From Sphingomonadaceae bacterium (GTDB taxonomy: Bacteria; Pseudomonadota; Alphaproteobacteria; Sphingomonadales; Sphingomonadaceae), in assembly GCA_013821585.1 (NCBI GenBank), contig JACDGO010000026.1:1-12547 (forward strand): DNA of 12,547 bases. Reading direction: 5' to 3'. The position numbers and the translations under genes are program-made. The notes below the pieces were generated by a model. The model saw only the letters and a list, made by a program, of their open reading frames with translations, was not told the origin of the DNA and ran no database searches. This document shows, piece after piece, positions 1-8,469 of this stretch (positions are counted from its first letter, which is position 1; each line of letters starts with the position of its first letter).

Positions 1-51
1 AGCTATAAGCCCGGACTCGGTGCTTACGACATCGAAAAGCAGAAGGCCTGA
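1..51 (+). CDS. 3' end of an unidentified gene (partial)
   Basis: Read from base 1, seventeen codons run openly to a TGA at 49-51 and give the C-terminal peptide SYKPGLGAYDIEKQKA. The stop lies only five bases before the ATG of the acyl-CoA ligase, a spacing typical of genes in one operon, so this is probably the end of a co-transcribed upstream gene. Sixteen residues are too few for me to name a family. A chance open stretch of this length is possible, so the call rests mainly on the operon-like spacing. Confidence 0.5.
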   Translation, partial: SYKPGLGAYDIEKQKA

Positions 52-56
52 GCGTC

Positions 57-1538
57 ATGGCGGGGCCAGTCGACGATGTTGCGTGCCAGGCTCGGCTCCA
101 GCCAGGACGGATCGCGGCGATCGATCTCGCTAGCGGGCAACGCTGGACCTATGCAGAACTCGACCGCGACATCGGCGCCTGCGCGCGGGTAATCGCCGGG
201 CATGGACTTCGCTTGGGTGACCGACTCGCCGCGTTTGCGCACAACCATGTTCTGCTGGCGATACTGCACGCGGCCTGCGCCCGGCTCGGCGTCATTTACG
301 TCCCCCTCAACTGGCGATTGGCCGAGGAAGAATTGGCGTCGATTGTCGCCGACGCCGAGCCCGCCTTGCTGATTTATGATGATGACCGGGAGCGCGGGAT
401 GTCGGCGCTGTCGCTGGTCGAACTTGGCCAAGCGATCACCGCTGCGGCCCCGCTCGAGACTGAGCCGCACGACGGTCACCGGCCGTCACTGATCTTGTAC
501 ACGTCGGGGACATCCGGGCAACCCAAGGGCGCCCTACTGAGCGAACGCAACCTCGCGGAGACCGCAATCAATATCGGCGTGCTCGCGCGGATCGGTAACG
601 CCAGCCGGGTGCTCAACGATTCGCCGATGTTCCACGTCATTGGACTGGTCATCAACATCCGCGCTTATTGGCTGCAGGGCGGGACCGTGCTGGTGTCCGG
701 CGGATTCGATGCGGCGCGGACGATCGCCCTTATCGCAGATCCCGAGCTTGGCGTTACCCATTATTTCTGCGTTCCCGCGATGGCAGCGATGCTTCGCCAA
801 CACGCCGACTTCGCGGCCGACAAATTCCGCTCGCTGACCGCGGTGTTCACCGGCGGCGCGCCCAATCCGGCGGCGGAAATTATCGCGTGGCTCGATGACG
901 GCATCGCTATGGTCAACGGTTATGGGATGAGCGAAAATGGCACGCTGATCTGCATGCCGGTCGCGATCGACGAGATCCGCAAGCGTCCGACGTCGGCCGG
1001 AGTCCCGACCGCGCGGGTCGAGGTGCGAGTCGTTGACCAGGCGGACCGGCCGGTTCCCCCCGGGACGCCGGGCGAAATTCAGGTGCGCGGCCCCAACCTT
1101 GCCAGCGGCTATTGGCGCCGGCCCGAAGAGACCGCCAAGACGTTTTTGCCCGACGGGTGGTTCGTGACGGGCGACATCGCGACGATCGACGCCGAGGGAT
1201 TCGTCACGATAGCCGACCGCCGCAAGGACATGTATATTTCGGGCGGGGAGAACGTCTACCCGGTGGAGATCGAATCGGTCGTCGCGGGTTTCGCGGGGGT
1301 CGCCCACTGTGCCGCGGTCGGGGTGCCCGACGCGACTTGGGGCGAGGTCGGGCATTTGTTCGTGGTCGCGGTTAGCGAGGTATTCGACGGCGATGCATTG
1401 CGCGATCACCTGGCCACGAGGCTGGCGCGGTATAAAATGCCGAAGCGCATCATCCTGATCGACGAATTGCCGCGCAATGGCGCGGGCAAGGTGCAGAAGA
1501 ATCTGCTACGGACCTTCGAGATGCCCTCAGCAAAGTAG
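57..1538 (+). CDS. Acyl-CoA ligase (class I adenylate-forming enzyme)
   Basis: A 493-residue AMP-binding enzyme that should activate a carboxylic acid with ATP to an acyl-adenylate and transfer it to CoA in the cytoplasm. Visible core motifs are the P-loop-like LILYTSGTSGQPKG (about residues 145-158), VNGYGMSEN (287-295), the hinge region GWFVTGDIATIDAEGF (367-382) with DRRKDMYISGGENVYPVEIE (387-406), and the C-terminal NGAGKVQK (474-481) whose K478 is the expected catalytic lysine. Length and motif order are normal for long-chain or medium-chain acyl-CoA synthetases. An AGAAGG sequence at 41-46 precedes the ATG and could serve as ribosome site. The substrate cannot be read from the sequence; fatty or aromatic acids are both possible. 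It sits five bases after the preceding stop, so it is likely distal in an operon. The link to the lasso locus downstream appears to be positional only. Confidence 0.9.
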   Translation: MAGPVDDVACQARLQPGRIAAIDLASGQRWTYAELDRDIGACARVIAGHGLRLGDRLAAFAHNHVLLAILHAACARLGVIYVPLNWRLAEEELASIVADAEPALLIYDDDRERGMSALSLVELGQAITAAAPLETEPHDGHRPSLILYTSGTSGQPKGALLSERNLAETAINIGVLARIGNASRVLNDSPMFHVIGLVINIRAYWLQGGTVLVSGGFDAARTIALIADPELGVTHYFCVPAMAAMLRQHADFAADKFRSLTAVFTGGAPNPAAEIIAWLDDGIAMVNGYGMSENGTLICMPVAIDEIRKRPTSAGVPTARVEVRVVDQADRPVPPGTPGEIQVRGPNLASGYWRRPEETAKTFLPDGWFVTGDIATIDAEGFVTIADRRKDMYISGGENVYPVEIESVVAGFAGVAHCAAVGVPDATWGEVGHLFVVAVSEVFDGDALRDHLATRLARYKMPKRIILIDELPRNGAGKVQKNLLRTFEMPSAK

Positions 1539-1601
1539 TTGGTGGCCGCGGTCGTCGATAGCCACGAATCGATTAATCGAGCGCTGGGGCCCGAGAAGGT
1601 T

Positions 1602-1664
1602 TTGATAAGAGTCGCGAATATTCTCGAATCGATTGGAAACACACCGCATATCCGGGTGAATCGC
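1602..1664 (+). pseudogene. cysK: 5' remnant of cysteine synthase gene
   Basis: The frame through 1611-1664 reads VANILESIGNTPHIRVNR, which matches the conserved start of O-acetylserine sulfhydrylases of the 'ILE(S/T)IGNTPHIR(V/I)NRLF' type found in many proteobacteria. In that family the frame would continue for about 300 residues with the PLP-binding lysine region. Here it departs at base 1665 into AALLLCWTWL and stops at 1728-1730. A TTG at 1602 is a possible original start. The remnant is therefore a truncated gene end cut by a rearrangement or insertion. I see no matching 3' part of cysK elsewhere in the window. The call rests on recognition of one short signature, with no alignment run. 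Confidence 0.65.
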
Positions 1665-1699
1665 GCTGCGCTGCTGCTCTGCTGGACTTGGCTTAGCCA

Positions 1700-1736
1700 C
1701 TCCCGTCGGAGAAAATGCACAGGTTGGTGACGGGAG
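1700..1736. repeat. Inverted repeat with 8-bp perfect arms
   Basis: CTCCCGTC at 1700-1707 is exactly complementary to GACGGGAG at 1729-1736, with 21 bases between. It lies about 35 bases after the point where the cysK remnant ends. It has no following T-run, so it is a poor intrinsic terminator. It could be part of a mobile-element end or an operator; nothing else in the sequence decides this. Confidence 0.4.
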
Positions 1737-1788
1737 GGTTGAGGCGCAGATGCACCGACCTTGCAAGAAGACGGTGTTTCCCGCGCGC

Positions 1789-1816
1789 TTGCATAACTTG
1801 TTAGTCGGGCTATTCT
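1789..1816 (+). promoter_or_regulatory. Candidate promoter upstream of the sigma factor
   Basis: TTGCAT (1789-1794) and TATTCT (1811-1816) are separated by 16 bases and resemble weak housekeeping -35 and -10 boxes. They lie about 245 bases before the sigma factor ATG, implying a long leader if used. The match is modest and could be chance. Confidence 0.25.
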
Positions 1817-2060
1817 AGTCCTGCGTTGGATTTTGCCGACGCCGAGGCGTGAGAACCTCGCTTGTTGTATCGGGCCTGATACTTGGCCGGGCGGCCGACG
1901 CGAATGTCCAGGCCGTTTTGCGGCTAAAGGTGTCGGCGCATGTCTCAAGCATGTTCTCAACACCCGGCTAACAGCCGGTACCGCCTCGCTGGCAGCGGGA
2001 CGATGCGATGCGCGCACGACGACAGAAAAATCGGGAGCGAGAGTGGCGGAGTGCGCTTAG

Positions 2061-2642
2061 ATGCGGCTGAACCTCGATCTCGACGCAACCGAACCGCGTT
2101 TGGGGTCCGACGACTGCCTCCCGCCTGACAATTTTGTTCCGCTCGCGGAGCAATCTGTATGTTCTCCCATCGACGCGGTCTACCGCGCGCAGGCGCCACG
2201 TCTGCTTCGTTTCTTTGCAAGAAAAACGCATCGACATGAGGCAGCCGATCTTGTGCAGGAAAGCTTTGCGCGACTGACGCGCGCCGCGATTCGTGGGACC
2301 TCCGCGCCTGACAATCAGGAGGCCTATCTCAATCGGATCGCGGTCAACATCCTGCGCGATCGATCGCGCTCGGCCTATCTCCGTTCACTGAGCAGCCCAC
2401 TTCAGGAAAATGATGCCCCGTTTGCTGCGGATCCAGTTGCCACCCTTGAGGCGCGCGATATGCTCAGACGATTGGATGCCGCGCTGGCGATATTGAGGCC
2501 AAAGACCCGCGACATTTTCTTGGCGCACCGCCGCGATGGCCTGAGCTATGGGGAGATCGGCGAACTGACGGGGCTTAGCATCAAGGGTGTGGAGTGGCAC
2601 ATGTCGAAGGCGATCGCCCACATCACGCGTTCCTTCAAATGA
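2061..2642 (+). CDS. ECF sigma factor, FecI type
   Basis: A 193-residue extracytoplasmic-function sigma factor. Region 2 spans roughly residues 38-105, with the core-binding and -10-reading stretch around HEAADLVQESFARLTRA (59-75). Region 4 spans roughly 135-190, with the helix-turn-helix LSYGEIGELTGLSIKGVEWH (161-180) typical of the FecI group. The start is fixed on the left by an in-frame TAG directly before the ATG, and GGAG at 2048-2051 can serve as ribosome site. The next gene starts in the overlap ATGA at 2639-2642, so sigma and anti-sigma are translationally coupled. By analogy with FecI systems it should direct transcription of the receptor gene, and perhaps of the isopeptidase, when the outer-membrane receptor is occupied. 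Its lasso-peptide ligand is inferred from the neighbours. Confidence 0.9.
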   Translation: MRLNLDLDATEPRLGSDDCLPPDNFVPLAEQSVCSPIDAVYRAQAPRLLRFFARKTHRHEAADLVQESFARLTRAAIRGTSAPDNQEAYLNRIAVNILRDRSRSAYLRSLSSPLQENDAPFAADPVATLEARDMLRRLDAALAILRPKTRDIFLAHRRDGLSYGEIGELTGLSIKGVEWHMSKAIAHITRSFK

Positions 2643-3663
2643 CGAGAGGCTCTGGCTCGAACCGGCAGAATAAAGCGCTTGAAGAAGCCGCGGTATGGCT
2701 AGCGCGCCTGCGATCGAGCGAAGGTCCGTACCTACAGGATGCCTTCGAAGCTTGGTATTCTGCCCATCCTCGCCACGCGTCAGCCTATGACAAAACCTTG
2801 CACGAGTGGGAGTGTGTGCCTCGCGGGTCGTCTCCCTCCGAGGTGGCGCAAACCCGCCGGACTTTAGCGGACTACCGCACTGATATGCGGGCGCGCTATG
2901 CGATGCAGCGACGCTCGCAACGATCCTCCTGCTGTCCGCAATTACCTTGCGCAGCGTCGGACTGATTGGCGGTCGAACGACAGCGGTGGCCGAGATTGCG
3001 AGCAGCACCGGCGAGATCAAGCCCGTGAGGTTGGCCGATGGTTCGCAAGTCACTCTCGACAGCGCCAGCCGCGCGCACATCATCTTTGCTTCTGGCGAGC
3101 GGCGCATTCTTCTTCAAGGCCGCGCTCGTTTTGACGTCGCTCATGACTTCGCTCGCCCATTCATTGTCGTTGCGGGTGGCGAGGAAGTGGTCGCTCACGG
3201 TACCCTGTTCGATGTGGCGATCGCCGGCGATCGCGTTGCGATTTCGCTGCTGCGGGGATTGATAGAAGTTCGGGAAGCGAGTGTGGACTCGCGGACAGGC
3301 AGACCATCCACCCGACGTCTTCTGACGCCGGGTTGGCGACTGGTGGCGTCGCGCAAGGATCCGCTTCCGCCGCGGCGCCCGGTTTCAGCAGCGGAAACAC
3401 GCTGGGTGTCCGGCCTGTTGTCGTTCGAGAACACCCCGCTGGTCGACGTCATCGCGGCGGCCAATCGCTATAGCGTGCGGCAGATCAGGCTAGTCGACGA
3501 TCGCTCGAAATCATTGCGATTCACCGGCACCTTCCAGCCGACTAAGCCTGACGATCTCGCCGCCATGCTTGCGGCGACGTTCAGGCTGCGGCTGTCGACC
3601 AACCCGTCGGGCAACTTGCTCCTGTCTTCTGCGGACATGCCTATTGTCGTGCCCAGAAAATAA
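2639..3663 (+). pseudogene. FecR-type anti-sigma factor, frameshifted as given
   Basis: Two frames together make a complete FecR protein of about 341 residues. The first frame (ATG at 2639) gives the cytoplasmic sigma-binding DUF4880 part, with EEAAVWLARLRS and FEAWYSAHPRHASAYDK. The second frame is open from 2884 and gives the membrane helix ATLATILLLSAITL, then the periplasmic FecR domain (VRLADGSQVTLDSASRAHI, GRARFDVAHD, VVAHGTLFDVAI, LLRGLIEVRE) and a C-terminal STN-like part (LSFENTPLVDVIAAANRYS, FTGTFQ). The switch must lie between 2884 and 2965. One base missing near the GGG at 2889-2891 would restore a single frame. Role by family: holds the sigma factor in check and passes the signal from the receptor's STN domain. 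It is either a true null allele or a sequence error. Confidence 0.85.
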
Positions 3664-3696
3664 ATTCCCAGGGTCAACTGAGGTCTGACTGTCAAA

Positions 3697-3734
3697 CCCC
3701 TCGCAACGATGTGCTCGCGCATCGCAACGAGGGG
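3697..3734 (+). promoter_or_regulatory. Leader hairpin covering the receptor gene's ribosome site
   Basis: CCCCTC (3697-3702) pairs with GAGGGG (3729-3734), and CGATG (3707-3711) pairs with CATCG (3720-3724). The two stems are joined by a 4x4 internal loop (GCAA/CAAC) and closed by the 8-base loop TGCTCGCG. The right arm includes most of the Shine-Dalgarno sequence AGGGGGA (3730-3736), which sits 5 bases before the ATG at 3742. If it forms in the mRNA it would hide the ribosome site of the TonB receptor. The pairing is seen directly; a regulatory role is inferred. Confidence 0.45.
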
Positions 3735-3741
3735 GAAATTC

Positions 3742-6322
3742 ATGACAAAACTTCATTTCGCGGCGCTCGTACTCTCAGTTGGCGTCGCCGGCCCAGCGGT
3801 GGGAGCGCCGTCCACCGCCTCGACGCCGGCCGCGAAGCAATTCTATCATCTACGGTCACAGCCGTTGGCCGCATCTCTTCGAGCAGTTGCGATCGCCTCC
3901 GGCCTGAGCATCATCGCGCCGGCCGAACTGATTGGCGATCGGATCGCCGGGCGGCTCGACGGCAGCTTCTCGGCAATTAACGCTGTCACGCAATTGCTCG
4001 CTGGCAGCGGACTTGCCGTACGCCCCGTGGCTTCCGGGCTGACCATCGACCGCCTGGATCCTCCGTCGAGCCGGGGCGTGGCCCCGCCGGACGGAAAATC
4101 GGAAATCGTCGTTACGGGCTCGCGCATTCGAGGAGGTCGACCGGCTTCTCCGGTGATCACGTTGAACCAGGCCGATATCCGGAGGTCCGGCCAGGCAAGT
4201 CTCGGTGACGCTGTCAGGAGCATTCCGCAAAGCTTCGGCGGCGGGCAAAATCCGGGCGTTGGGACCAACGTTCCATTCAGTGGCGGCGTCAACCTCGGCG
4301 GAGGATCGTCAATCAATCTTCGTGGGCTTGGGAGTGACGCCACCCTCACGCTGCTCAACGGTCACCGGCTATCCTATAGCGCGTCGCGCCAGAGCATCGA
4401 CGTTAGCGCGATTCCGCTCGACGCGGTCGAACGGATCGAAATCGTTCCCGACGGGGGCGTCTGCGATCTACGGTTCGGACGCGATCGCCGGCGTCGCCAA
4501 TGTCATTCTGCGCAGGAGTTTCAGCGGCTTGCAGACCAGCGCCCGCCTCGGCGCTTCGACCGATGGTGGTGACGTCGAGCAGCGCTACGGACTCGTCTCC
4601 GGTGCGCGTTGGTCGTCAGGCGGAATCGTTGCGAGCGCGGAGATTTCGCGCGCAACGGCAATTTACGGTCGCCAGCGCACCTATGCGGCGACACGCTCGC
4701 CAACGCTGACCCTAATGCCTTCGGTCAAGAGCGAAAATCTCGTCGTCAGCGCCAATCAGACGCTTACCGGGAACCTGAGCCTCGACGTCGATACTCTGTT
4801 CAATCGCCGACGGAGCATGACATCGTTCGCAAGCAACGTGGCCGGGAACATCAACCAAAGCGGTATGCGCACCAGCTACGCAAACCAGTCCTTCGCCATC
4901 GCCCCGACATTGCGCTGGTCGCCCGGCGGTGACTGGCGCTTGTCCGTCTCGGGCTCCTATGGCCGGGACCGTACCCATTACACGATCACCAATTTTCGGG
5001 CTGGAACCGCCACCGACTCGCCGCGCAACTGCTATTGCAATGGCGCGCTGGCGGGCGAGATTGGCGGTGACGGTTCGCTAGGTGATTTGCCCGCAGGAGC
5101 CCTGAAAATCGCGCTTGGCGCCGGCTACCGGCTCAATCGTTTCTCGCGCTATGCCGGCCCGGGAAATGCGCACAATGTGCAGCACAATCAGGCCAGTAGC
5201 TACGCTTATGGTGAGCTCAATATTCCGCTCATCGCTCCCGAGCAGAATTCCCAGTTGATCTATCGCCTGACCGCGAGCGCGGCGGTGCGTTTCGAGCGCT
5301 ATCCCCACATCGGCGAAGTCGTCACGCCGAAGCTGGGGCTAATTTTTGCGCCGAGCAGCGATCTCGATCTGAAAGGAAGCTGGGGCCGGTCCTTCCGCGC
5401 GCCGACGCTCCTCCAGCAATATCAGGCGCGTTCTATCGTGCTCATTGCTCCGTCAATCTTCGGTGGCACCGGCTATCCGGCGGGTTCCGTCGCCTTCTTC
5501 GTGCAGGGCGGTAACCCCGCGCTCAAGCCGGAGCGCGCGACCACCTGGTCGACGACAGTCGACTTCCACCCGACGGTATTACCCGGAGCCCGTTTCGAGA
5601 TCAGCTACTTCAGCGTTGACTATCGTGACCGCATCGTCACGCCGATCACGTTCGTCACCCAATCACTGAGCAATCCGATTTACCGCGACCGGATCACCGG
5701 AGCACCGAGCCCAGCCGTGCTCGCAGCACTGCTTGCGGGCACCAACGACATCGGCAACTTCACCGGCGCCCCTTACGACCCGGCCAAGGTTGCCGTGCTG
5801 ATCGACGACAGCAATATCAACGCCGGACGTCAGACGGCGAAGGGTGTCGATCTTCTTGCCAGTTATCGGCTGTGCTTTGACGGTGGTGTGCGGACGCTCA
5901 CCGCGACCCTCGACACGAGCTATCTCACCAGCACCCAGCAGATTAGCAGCACCCAGCCGGTCCTGCCGCTCGCCGGCCTTCTCTTCAATCCGCCGCACTG
6001 GCGCGCGCGCGGCGGGCTGGACTGGGATGCTGGCTGGTGGGGGATGACGGCGATGGCCAATTACGCCGGCAGCATCAGCGACGTGCGCTTCGTTCCGGTT
6101 GCGAAACTCAAGAGTATAACGAGCATCGATCTTGCCGCTCATGTCAGCAGCGGCGAGCGGGGGCCCATCGGCCATGTCGAGATCAGCCTGTCGGTCCAGA
6201 ATCTCTTCAATGCCAAGCCCGACCCGATCCGGACATCATTATTCAGCGACACACCCTACGATTCCACCAACTATTCGCCCGTCGGCCGCTTCGTCGCCGC
6301 GCGGATCGTCAAAAAATGGTAG
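3742..6322 (+). pseudogene. TonB-dependent receptor with STN domain, frameshifted as given
   Basis: An outer-membrane transducer of about 859 residues once one base is removed. The signal peptide (about 1-22, ending AVGA) is followed by an STN signalling domain (about 34-105), then a TonB-box/plug start EIVVTGSRIRG (121-131), the plug including SINLRGLGSDATLTLLNGHR, and a long beta-barrel ending in FVAARIVKKW with a terminal aromatic residue. The frame breaks at the run of five G at 4453-4457. Four G would give the expected plug sequence IVPDGASAIYGSDAIAGVAN, whereas five give a different frame that stops at 4572. The remaining barrel is open in the other frame to 6322. AGGGGGA lies just before the chosen ATG; the frame also has an earlier ATG at 3709. 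By context with FecI/FecR and an isopeptidase it probably imports a lasso peptide and signals its presence; the substrate is inferred. Confidence 0.88.
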
Positions 6323-8469
6323 GTCAGCTTCGCGGGTTCCGCCTTGGCCTGATCGCCATCCTGACGATCGCCGGGGGAGGGTTTGCGCCGGCCAAGGCGC
6401 AGGATCGGTGCGACGATCTGCTTCCCGGTCCGGCGCTGCGCGCGGGGCCGCCCCGCGGTGTGACGGCAACGGATCTGGTGAGCGTGAGGACCATCGGATC
6501 ACCCGATGCGTCGACGCTCGACCGGCCGGGCCCGATCGCGGTTTCGCCAGATGGCTCGCATCTGGCGTTTGTCCTGATCCGGGCCGAACCGGCCACCAAC
6601 GACTATTGCCGCGGCTTGGTGGTGATGTCGGTTCGCGGTCAATCCCGACCTCGGCTGGTCGACCGAGGTGGCGATTATATCAGCTTCCGCGCATTCTATC
6701 GTGACCTTTCCACGGACGTCGGCACTCCGCAGACGGTCACACCGCTTTGGTCGCCCAATGGCCGCACGCTATTCTACCTGAAACGTTTGGACGGCCGAAC
6801 ATCACTTTGGCGGATAAACATCGAGAGCGGCACGGCGCGCCTAGCGACTGCCCCGGAATTCGACATTGAATCGGTGGTGCAGCCGCACGACGGGGGCCGC
6901 CTTCTCCTAGCCGGACGGCCAGGCTACGCCACGACGGATCGTTCAATTGATCGGGAGGGGCTGTCGGGCTGGCACTTCGACGAACGTGTGGTCACCAATT
7001 ACGGCGCCAGGCCGAAAGTCCGTGAAGCGGATGCACCGCTTAAGATCTACTCGTTCGATCCTGACCGGGAACAGCTGTCGGTAGCCACCGCCGAAGAAGA
7101 AATGGTGTTCTCGCTCGCTCAGCGCGAGCGCGATGGGCTTGCCGCCACGCGGGCGGATGGAATACGAGCAACGATTGAGCCTTTGCCCAAGACTTTCTTT
7201 GGCCCAAGCGTGATCACGCTGACCAGCCGCGGGCAGCGACGTTGCTTGGCCACAGCTTGTACCGGTAAACTGATCGGACTGTGGTGGAACGGCAATTCCC
7301 TGGTGTTCATGCGCCAGGAAGGATGGCATGAGGAAGCGACCGCGCTTTACCGATGGACACCCGGCGAAAGTCGCACGCGACTGCTGTCACGGACCCTGGA
7401 CGCCCTGCAGGGATGTGTGGCCGCGGCCGCCAACCTGATCTGCACCGATGAAAGCACGACCCGTCCGCGACGTCTCGTCACTGTGAAGCTGGCGACCGGT
7501 CAACAATCACCGCTGTTCGACCCCAACCCGGAGTTTGCCGCCATCCGCCTCGGCCAGGCCCGTCGCCTGCGCTGGCGCAACGACCGTGGCCTTGAAGCCT
7601 GGGGCGACCTGGTGCTTCCGCCCGGCCATCGGCCTGGGCACCGGGTTCCGTTGGTTGTCGTTCAATATCATAGCCGCGGCTTCCTGCGCGGCGGCACTAA
7701 TGACGAATATCCAGTCTTCCTTCTGGCCGAGCATGGTATGGCTGTGCTGAGCCTCGAGCGACCTGAATTCATCGGCGTGCGCGATCCGAACCTGACAACG
7801 ATCGCCGCCGTCGACCGAGTTAACATCGCGGGCTGGACCGACCACGCCAGCCTTTTCTCGTCGCTCAAAACGGGAGTTGAAGCCGCGATCAGCAGCGGCG
7901 TCGCCGATCCGTCGCGGCTCGGCATCAGCGGTGTCAGCGATGGCGCGACCCTAGCTCGCTACGCCCTCATCAACAGCCGTTTGTTCAAGGCGGCAGCGAT
8001 CAGCAGCTGCTGCCTCGAGCCGAATACGGTCATGGCCTACGGCGGGCTGGCTTGGGCACAAGCGAACCTCAGCACCGGATTTCCATCGACCGTGCGTCCC
8101 GATGCCGCTTTCTGGAAGCCGATGTCGCTCGCGCTCAATGCGGACCGGATCGATACGCCGCTCCTCATGCAACTTGCCGACCGGGAATATATCCTAGCGA
8201 TGGAAGCGTTTAATGCGCTGCGTGAGCGCGGCAAGCCGGTCGACATGTTCGTCTTTCCCGGCGAAGGGCATGGCAAATCCCAACCGGCGCATCGGCTCGC
8301 CATCTACGAACGATCGGTCGACTGGTTCGCCTTCTGGCTCAGGAATGAGGAGGATCCGTCGCCTGCAAAGCGCTCCCAATATCAGCGCTGGGAAGCAATG
8401 CGCAGGCAGCCTGCCCGCTTGGCGATTAGAGGGCGCGCAGCCACGCCTCGACGTCGACCAGCCGCATGA
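6316..8469 (+). CDS. Lasso peptide isopeptidase (AtxE-like S9 peptidase)
   Basis: A 717-residue prolyl-oligopeptidase-like serine hydrolase. The N-terminus MVGQLRGFRLGLIAILTIAG and a small-residue stretch to AKAQ (27-29) form a signal peptide, so it should act in the periplasm. Residues about 60-410 are a beta-propeller-like region, with the WD-type motifs AVSPDGSHLAF and LWSPNGRTLFY. The alpha/beta-hydrolase domain follows (about 420-680), with nucleophile S541 in GVSDG, D622 in LLMQLADREY and H652 in GEGHGK. AtxE enzymes cut the isopeptide bond of a lasso peptide and linearise it, and are encoded with TonB receptors and FecI/FecR genes as here. The ATG at 6316 overlaps the receptor's last codons by 7 bases (ATGGTAG), implying coupled translation. 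Upstream in-frame codons lie inside the receptor and are rejected as N-terminus. The basic C-terminal tail overlaps the cyclase gene. A general dipeptidyl peptidase is the alternative, less likely in this context. Confidence 0.88.
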   Translation: MVGQLRGFRLGLIAILTIAGGGFAPAKAQDRCDDLLPGPALRAGPPRGVTATDLVSVRTIGSPDASTLDRPGPIAVSPDGSHLAFVLIRAEPATNDYCRGLVVMSVRGQSRPRLVDRGGDYISFRAFYRDLSTDVGTPQTVTPLWSPNGRTLFYLKRLDGRTSLWRINIESGTARLATAPEFDIESVVQPHDGGRLLLAGRPGYATTDRSIDREGLSGWHFDERVVTNYGARPKVREADAPLKIYSFDPDREQLSVATAEEEMVFSLAQRERDGLAATRADGIRATIEPLPKTFFGPSVITLTSRGQRRCLATACTGKLIGLWWNGNSLVFMRQEGWHEEATALYRWTPGESRTRLLSRTLDALQGCVAAAANLICTDESTTRPRRLVTVKLATGQQSPLFDPNPEFAAIRLGQARRLRWRNDRGLEAWGDLVLPPGHRPGHRVPLVVVQYHSRGFLRGGTNDEYPVFLLAEHGMAVLSLERPEFIGVRDPNLTTIAAVDRVNIAGWTDHASLFSSLKTGVEAAISSGVADPSRLGISGVSDGATLARYALINSRLFKAAAISSCCLEPNTVMAYGGLAWAQANLSTGFPSTVRPDAAFWKPMSLALNADRIDTPLLMQLADREYILAMEAFNALRERGKPVDMFVFPGEGHGKSQPAHRLAIYERSVDWFAFWLRNEEDPSPAKRSQYQRWEAMRRQPARLAIRGRAATPRRRPAA

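Larger units (their letters stand above)
1539..2060 (+). other. Gene-free interval between acyl-CoA ligase and sigma factor
   Basis: This 522-base stretch has no intact gene that I can support; the longer open frames on either strand have no recognisable domain. It holds a cysK 5' remnant (1602-1664), an 8-bp inverted repeat (1700-1736) and a weak promoter-like pair (1789-1816). It should also contain the promoter of the sigma factor operon, since the preceding gene ends far upstream. The cysK remnant suggests that 1664/1665 is a rearrangement boundary and that the DNA to its right, including the lasso locus, has a different history from that to its left. Confidence 0.6.

Noticed and set aside
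1833..2060. Possible lasso precursor in the spacer upstream of the sigma factor
   Set aside because: The small frames there lack the leader features expected of lasso precursors (a Tyr-Pro-Leu-type leader motif, Thr at the penultimate leader position, and a Gly-starting core with Asp/Glu at position 7-9).
6037..6315. Extended N-terminus of the isopeptidase frame inside the receptor gene
   Set aside because: The stretch lies within the beta-barrel coding region. The ATG at 6316 gives a clean signal peptide and the usual short overlap with the receptor stop.
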